From contig PLIQ01000295.1 in NCBI GenBank assembly GCA_003140115.1, positions 1-8,337 on the forward strand: a DNA stretch of 8,337 nucleotides, written 5' to 3'. This document shows positions 5,272-8,337 of the stretch, piece by piece (the stretch's first letter is position 1; each line of letters begins with the position of its first letter). This DNA is from Actinomycetota bacterium. GTDB taxonomy: Bacteria; Actinomycetota; Actinomycetes; Streptosporangiales; Streptosporangiaceae. Below the pieces are notes generated by a model. That model did not search any database and was not told the DNA's origin. It saw only the letters and a list, made by a program, of their open reading frames with translations. The position numbers were made by a program, and so were the translations under genes.

Positions 5272-6648
5272 TCAGCTGTTCGCGGCCAGGAAGGTCAGCA
5301 CATCCTGGCGGGTCAGCAGGCCGGACGGCTTGCCGTCCACGTGCACCACCGCCGCCCCCGCCTTCTCCAGGGCCAGTACCGCGCGGGAGACCGGCTCGCC
5401 CGAGCCTACCGTGGGCAACGGCGGCGACATGTGCCCGCCGACCGGATCGGACGGCTTGGCCCGCCCGGCGACCAGGGCGTCGAGGAGATCGCGCTCCACC
5501 ACCGACCCGACCACCTCGGCCGCCATGACCGGCGGTTCCTCCTTGACCACCGGCAGCTGCGACACGTCGTACTCGCGCAGCAGCGCGATGGCCGCTCCGA
5601 CGCTCTCCTCCGGGTGGACGTGCACCAGCTCGGGCAGGGCGCGTTCCCGGCGGGCCAGGATGTCGGCGACCAGCGGCTCCGAGGTCGGCACGGACAAGAA
5701 GCCGTAGTCGGACATCCACTCGTCGTTGAAGATCTTGGACAGGTAGCCGCGGCCGCCGTCGGGCACCAGGACGACGACGACGGCGCCCGGCCCGGCCCGC
5801 TCGGCCACCCGCAGCGCGGCGGCCACCGCCAGGCCGGAGGAGCCGCCGACCAGCAGGGCCTCCTCGCGGGCCAGCCGCCGGGTCATGCCGAACGACTGCG
5901 CGTCGCTGACCGCGATGATCTCGTCGCACACCTCCGGGTCGTAGGTGGCCGGCCAGATGTCCTCGCCCACCCCCTCGACCAGGTACGGGCGGCCGGACCC
6001 GCCGGAGTAAACCGAGCCTTCCGGGTCGGCGCCGATTACCTTGACCGTGCCGCCCGAGATCTCCTTGAGGTACCGGCCGGTGCCGGTGATGGTGCCGCCG
6101 GTGCCGATCCCGGCCACGAAGTGCGTCACCGTCCCGTCGGTCTGGGCCCAGATCTCCGGGCCGGTCGTCGCGTAGTGCGACGCGGGGTTCTCCGGGTTGG
6201 CGTACTGGTCGGGCTGCCACCCGCCGGGCGTCTCGGCGGCCAGCCGGCGCGCGACACTGTAATAAGAGTCTGGGTGGTCGGGCGCGACCGTGCCCGGGCA
6301 CACCACGACCTCGGCCCCGTAGGCGCGCAGCACGCTGATCTTGTCCTGCGCCACCTTGTCCGGGCAGACGAACACGCACCGGTATCCCCGCTCGGCCGCC
6401 ACGATGGCCAGCCCGGCTCCGGTGTTGCCCGACGTGGGCTCCACGATCGTGCCGCCGGGGCGCAGCTGCCCCGAGGCCTCGGCGGCCGCGATCATCCGCA
6501 GCGCGATGCGGTCCTTGACCGACCCGCCCGGGTTGAAGTACTCCACCTTGGCCAGCACCTGCGACCCGGGGACGCCGCGGGTCACCGAGCGCAGCCGCAG
6601 CAGCGGGGTGTTCCCCACCAGCTCGCTCAGGGAGTCGTATACCTGCAT
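5272..6648 (-). CDS. cbs: Cystathionine beta-synthase with C-terminal CBS-domain pair
   Basis: This 458-residue PLP enzyme condenses serine with homocysteine to cystathionine. The catalytic domain (about 1-320) shows PLP Lys45 in NPGGSVKDR, the substrate loop PTSGNTG (71-77), the phosphate-binding GTGGT (182-186) and VGGSSG (267-272), whose serine contacts the pyridine nitrogen. Two CBS motifs follow (about 335-390 and 404-456), forming a Bateman module. In some eukaryotic enzymes this module binds S-adenosylmethionine; whether it does so here is not visible. The haem-binding N-terminal extension of animal CBS is absent, as expected for bacteria. The C-terminal module also argues against a plain cysteine synthase (CysK/CysM). 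The ATG follows AGAGGA with 5-nt spacing. It is the first gene of a two-gene unit with metB and is divergent from the thiolase. Confidence 0.94.
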   Translation of the reverse strand: MQVYDSLSELVGNTPLLRLRSVTRGVPGSQVLAKVEYFNPGGSVKDRIALRMIAAAEASGQLRPGGTIVEPTSGNTGAGLAIVAAERGYRCVFVCPDKVAQDKISVLRAYGAEVVVCPGTVAPDHPDSYYSVARRLAAETPGGWQPDQYANPENPASHYATTGPEIWAQTDGTVTHFVAGIGTGGTITGTGRYLKEISGGTVKVIGADPEGSVYSGGSGRPYLVEGVGEDIWPATYDPEVCDEIIAVSDAQSFGMTRRLAREEALLVGGSSGLAVAAALRVAERAGPGAVVVVLVPDGGRGYLSKIFNDEWMSDYGFLSVPTSEPLVADILARRERALPELVHVHPEESVGAAIALLREYDVSQLPVVKEEPPVMAAEVVGSVVERDLLDALVAGRAKPSDPVGGHMSPPLPTVGSGEPVSRAVLALEKAGAAVVHVDGKPSGLLTRQDVLTFLAANS

Positions 6649-6743
6649 GTTTGTCCTCTTCCTACCCGGACGGCGGCTCCGGCTTCCGGGCCCCGCAGCC
6701 AGGGCATTAGGCTGAATGAACCCTATGCGAGGAGGCCGGTGCC
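6649..6743. promoter_or_regulatory. Divergent control region between cbs and the thiolase gene
   Basis: This 95-bp gap must hold promoters for both directions. Rightward, a -10-like TAGGCT (6708-6713) has no good -35. The thiolase ribosome binding site GAGGAGG (6729-6735) is strong, with 8-nt spacing. Leftward, I could not place a convincing promoter. CCCGGA (6665-6670) and TCCGGG (6685-6690) are 6-bp inverted arms whose midpoints are 20 bp apart, inside the probable cbs leader. They may be an operator or a weak hairpin. I see no recognisable riboswitch. Confidence 0.35.
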
Positions 6744-7964
6744 ATGCCCGAAGCTGTGATCGTCGCCGCGGCGCGGTCGCCCATCGGCCGGGCGTTCAAG
6801 GGCTCGCTCACCAGCATCAGGCCGGACGACCTGACCGCGCAGATGGTGACGGCCGCGCTGGCCCAGGTGCCGCAGCTTGACCCGGCCGACATCGGCGACC
6901 TGATCCTGGGCTGCGGCCTGCCCGGCGGCGAGCAGGGCTTCAACATGGCCCGGGTGGTCGCGGTCCTGCTCGGCCACGATCACCTGCCCGGCACCACGGT
7001 CAACCGGTACTGCTCGTCCTCGCTGCAGACCACCCGGATGGCGTTCCACGCGATCAGGGCCGGCGAGGGGGACGCGTACATCTCGGCCGGGGTGGAGTGC
7101 GTGAGCAGGTTCGTCAAGGGGAGCAGTGATTCGCTGCCCGACACCAAGAACCCCCTGTTTTCCGACGCGGAGGCCCGGGCCGTCTTCGCCGCTAGTGGCG
7201 AGGCCCCGCCTTGGCACGACCCGCGCGAGGACGGGCTGCTGCCCGACGTCTACATCGCGATGGGCGAGACGGCCGAGAACGTCGCGCAGCTGCGCGGCGT
7301 CACCCGCGAGCAGCAGGACGAGTTCGGAGTGCGCTCGCAGAACCTGGCCGAGAAGGCCATCGCCGACGGCTTCTGGCAGCGTGAGATAACCCCGGTGACC
7401 CTGCCCGACGGCACCGTGGTCACCGCCGACGACGGGCCCCGCCCGGGGGTCACGCTGGAGAAGGTGGCCACGCTGCAGCCCGCCTTCCGTCCCAACGGCA
7501 CCGTGACCGCGGCGAACTGCTGCCCGCTCAACGACGGCGCGGCCGCGCTCGTGGTGATGAGCGACGTCAAGGCGGCCGAACTCGGCATCACGCCGCTGGC
7601 CCGGATCGTGGCCTCCGGCATGACCGCGCTGTCCCCGGAGATCATGGGGCTCGGACCGGTGGAGGCGTCCCGGCAGGCGCTCGCGCGGGCCGGGATGGCC
7701 ATCGCCGACATTGACCTGGTGGAGATCAACGAGGCGTTCGCGGCGCAGGTCATCCCCTCTTATACCGATCTCGGCGTGGACCTCGCGAAGCTCAACGTGA
7801 ACGGCGGGGCCATCGCGGTCGGCCATCCGTTCGGCATGACCGGGGCGCGGATCGCCACCACGTTGCTGAACAGTCTGCAGTTCCACGACAAGACCCTGGG
7901 CCTGGAAACCATGTGCGTAGGCGGCGGCCAGGGCATGGCGATGATCTTCGAGCGGCTCAGCTGA
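6744..7964 (+). CDS. Thiolase, acetyl-CoA acetyltransferase family (FadA3-like)
   Basis: This 406-residue thiolase catalyses either thiolytic cleavage of 3-oxoacyl-CoA (beta-oxidation) or condensation of two acetyl-CoA. The acyl-accepting nucleophile is Cys90 in VNRYCSSSLQ. His361 in GHPFGMTG and Cys391 in CVGGGQG complete the active site, and NEAF (329-332) is the usual motif holding the catalytic water. NCCPLNDGAAA (258-268) is the conserved LNDGAAA segment. Two motif positions differ from the textbook forms: CSSS instead of CSSG, and GMTG instead of GASG at the histidine loop. From memory, CSSS also occurs in mycobacterial FadA3. Length is that of a complete cytosolic thiolase. The ATG is supported by GAGGAGG 8 nt upstream. 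Reaction direction and chain length cannot be read from sequence; no 3-hydroxyacyl-CoA dehydrogenase partner lies in the window. Confidence 0.92.
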   Translation: MPEAVIVAAARSPIGRAFKGSLTSIRPDDLTAQMVTAALAQVPQLDPADIGDLILGCGLPGGEQGFNMARVVAVLLGHDHLPGTTVNRYCSSSLQTTRMAFHAIRAGEGDAYISAGVECVSRFVKGSSDSLPDTKNPLFSDAEARAVFAASGEAPPWHDPREDGLLPDVYIAMGETAENVAQLRGVTREQQDEFGVRSQNLAEKAIADGFWQREITPVTLPDGTVVTADDGPRPGVTLEKVATLQPAFRPNGTVTAANCCPLNDGAAALVVMSDVKAAELGITPLARIVASGMTALSPEIMGLGPVEASRQALARAGMAIADIDLVEINEAFAAQVIPSYTDLGVDLAKLNVNGGAIAVGHPFGMTGARIATTLLNSLQFHDKTLGLETMCVGGGQGMAMIFERLS

Positions 7965-7996
7965 ACATTTGGTGACCGTCAGGGGGTTGCCAGGTG

Positions 7997-8010
7997 GCCT
8001 CTGATGAGGC
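7997..8010 (+). terminator. Small hairpin after the thiolase gene, weak terminator candidate
   Basis: GCCTC (7997-8001) and GAGGC (8006-8010) form a 5-bp stem with a TGAT loop, 33 nt past the thiolase stop. No T tract follows. It could slow transcription or be part of the leader of the next gene. Confidence 0.2.
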
Positions 8011-8047
8011 ACTCTCAGCCTAAGAGGAGCTTCCCTGGAGGTGCCCG

Positions 8048-8281
8048 TTGTCGCTGATCCACTCACCGAATCTGCACAGTAGCCTGATTGCTCGTATCCC
8101 GGTCGTTACCGGACGTGCTCTTGATGAGTGGTTTCATCGCCTAGAATCTGGCCCCGCGTTCCTGCGCCGTGAAGAGCGTGCTCATTGGCTAGCCGACGAA
8201 GCCGGCATCTCGTGCGGCTACGCCTACGCGATCGTGCACGAGTACGAGATGCGCAGGAGACTGCGCCTCAACGGAGCTTAA
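8048..8281 (+). CDS. Small DUF4287-like protein
   Basis: This 77-residue protein carries the pattern of the DUF4287 family: TGRALDEWFHRL (21-32), then a charged helix and a short HTH-like stretch ending in GISCGYAYAIVHEYE. The function of the family is not known to me. No membrane segment, signal peptide or enzyme motif is visible. The start is TTG: GGAGG (8037-8041) lies 6 nt before it, a stop at 8021-8023 closes the frame upstream, and no ATG or GTG occurs early in the frame. Codon use differs from its neighbours: about a third of third positions are A or T by hand count, mostly in the first 50 codons, against very few in the thiolase gene. This suggests a separately acquired or less adapted gene. 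It follows the thiolase by 83 bp and may be transcribed alone. Confidence 0.75.
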   Translation: MSLIHSPNLHSSLIARIPVVTGRALDEWFHRLESGPAFLRREERAHWLADEAGISCGYAYAIVHEYEMRRRLRLNGA

Positions 8282-8330
8282 CCGGCCCCTCTCCCGGACG
8301 ATCCCGGCCTCGGCAGCGCCCCGGCCGGTA
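8280..8330 (+). terminator. Inverted repeat overlapping the stop of the small gene
   Basis: TACCGGCC (8280-8287) and GGCCGGTA (8323-8330) are perfect 8-bp arms separated by 35 nt, followed by TTAAG. The left arm overlaps the TAA stop of the DUF4287-like gene. It could act as a terminator with a long loop, but the loop is large and the T run is only two bases. Confidence 0.3.
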
Positions 8331-8337
8331 TTAAGCG

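Noticed and set aside
5246..6379. Second leftward open frame within cbs
   Set aside because: It is an Arg/Gly-rich frame-shifted shadow of cbs, which is intact in its own frame.
4209..6759. Long rightward open frames opposite metB and cbs
   Set aside because: They are rich in Arg, Gly, His and Pro without domain motifs, as expected from the antisense of GC-biased codons. The leftward genes have complete catalytic motifs.
7987..8015. Promoter for the small DUF4287-like gene using TTGCCA (7987-7992) as -35
   Set aside because: No acceptable -10 lies 16-18 bp downstream, so it was not annotated as a promoter.
6723..8066. Long leftward open frame (447 codons) opposite the thiolase
   Set aside because: It has antisense composition (Gly/His/Arg/Val) and no recognisable domain. 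The thiolase on the plus strand is complete, with a strong ribosome binding site.

Overview
The window is GC-rich chromosomal DNA with heavily G/C-biased third codon positions, GTG/TTG starts and GA-rich ribosome binding sites, which points to an actinobacterium. Supporting this, a cystathionine beta-synthase gene lies directly before a metB-type gene and beside a FadA3-like thiolase, as I recall for the Rv1074c-Rv1079 neighbourhood of Mycobacterium tuberculosis. I see no tRNA, rRNA, CRISPR array, insertion sequence or phage gene.

Left part (1-3948): a small alpha/beta hydrolase (+) converges on a leftward gene set. That set reads, in transcription order, cupin, class I SAM-dependent methyltransferase, and glutathionyl-hydroquinone-reductase-like Xi-class GST. 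A TetR-family regulator is divergent from the cupin. The 69 bp between the cupin start and the preferred tetR start is the most structured DNA in the window. It holds four CTAGT-centred units at exact 13-bp spacing, which pair into three overlapping 17-bp pseudo-palindromes (one perfect), and two opposed promoters whose -10 elements overlap. The simplest reading is an autoregulated TetR switch controlling a small redox or aromatic/quinone-handling operon.

Middle part (4092-6648): two leftward genes 16 bp apart, cbs then metB, encode the two PLP enzymes of transsulfuration. The pairing favours the reverse direction (homocysteine to cystathionine to cysteine), although the second enzyme's sequence family covers both gamma-synthases and gamma-lyases.

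Right part (6744-8281): an acetyl-CoA acetyltransferase (thiolase) is divergent from cbs. It is followed by a short DUF4287-like protein that starts with TTG and has visibly less GC-biased codons than its neighbours.

The right two thirds look like ordinary core metabolism. The part worth following up is the tetR/cupin control region and the cupin-methyltransferase-GST operon it appears to govern. The GST of that operon lacks the usual glutathione-binding Glu-Ser pair, in a lineage expected to use mycothiol.
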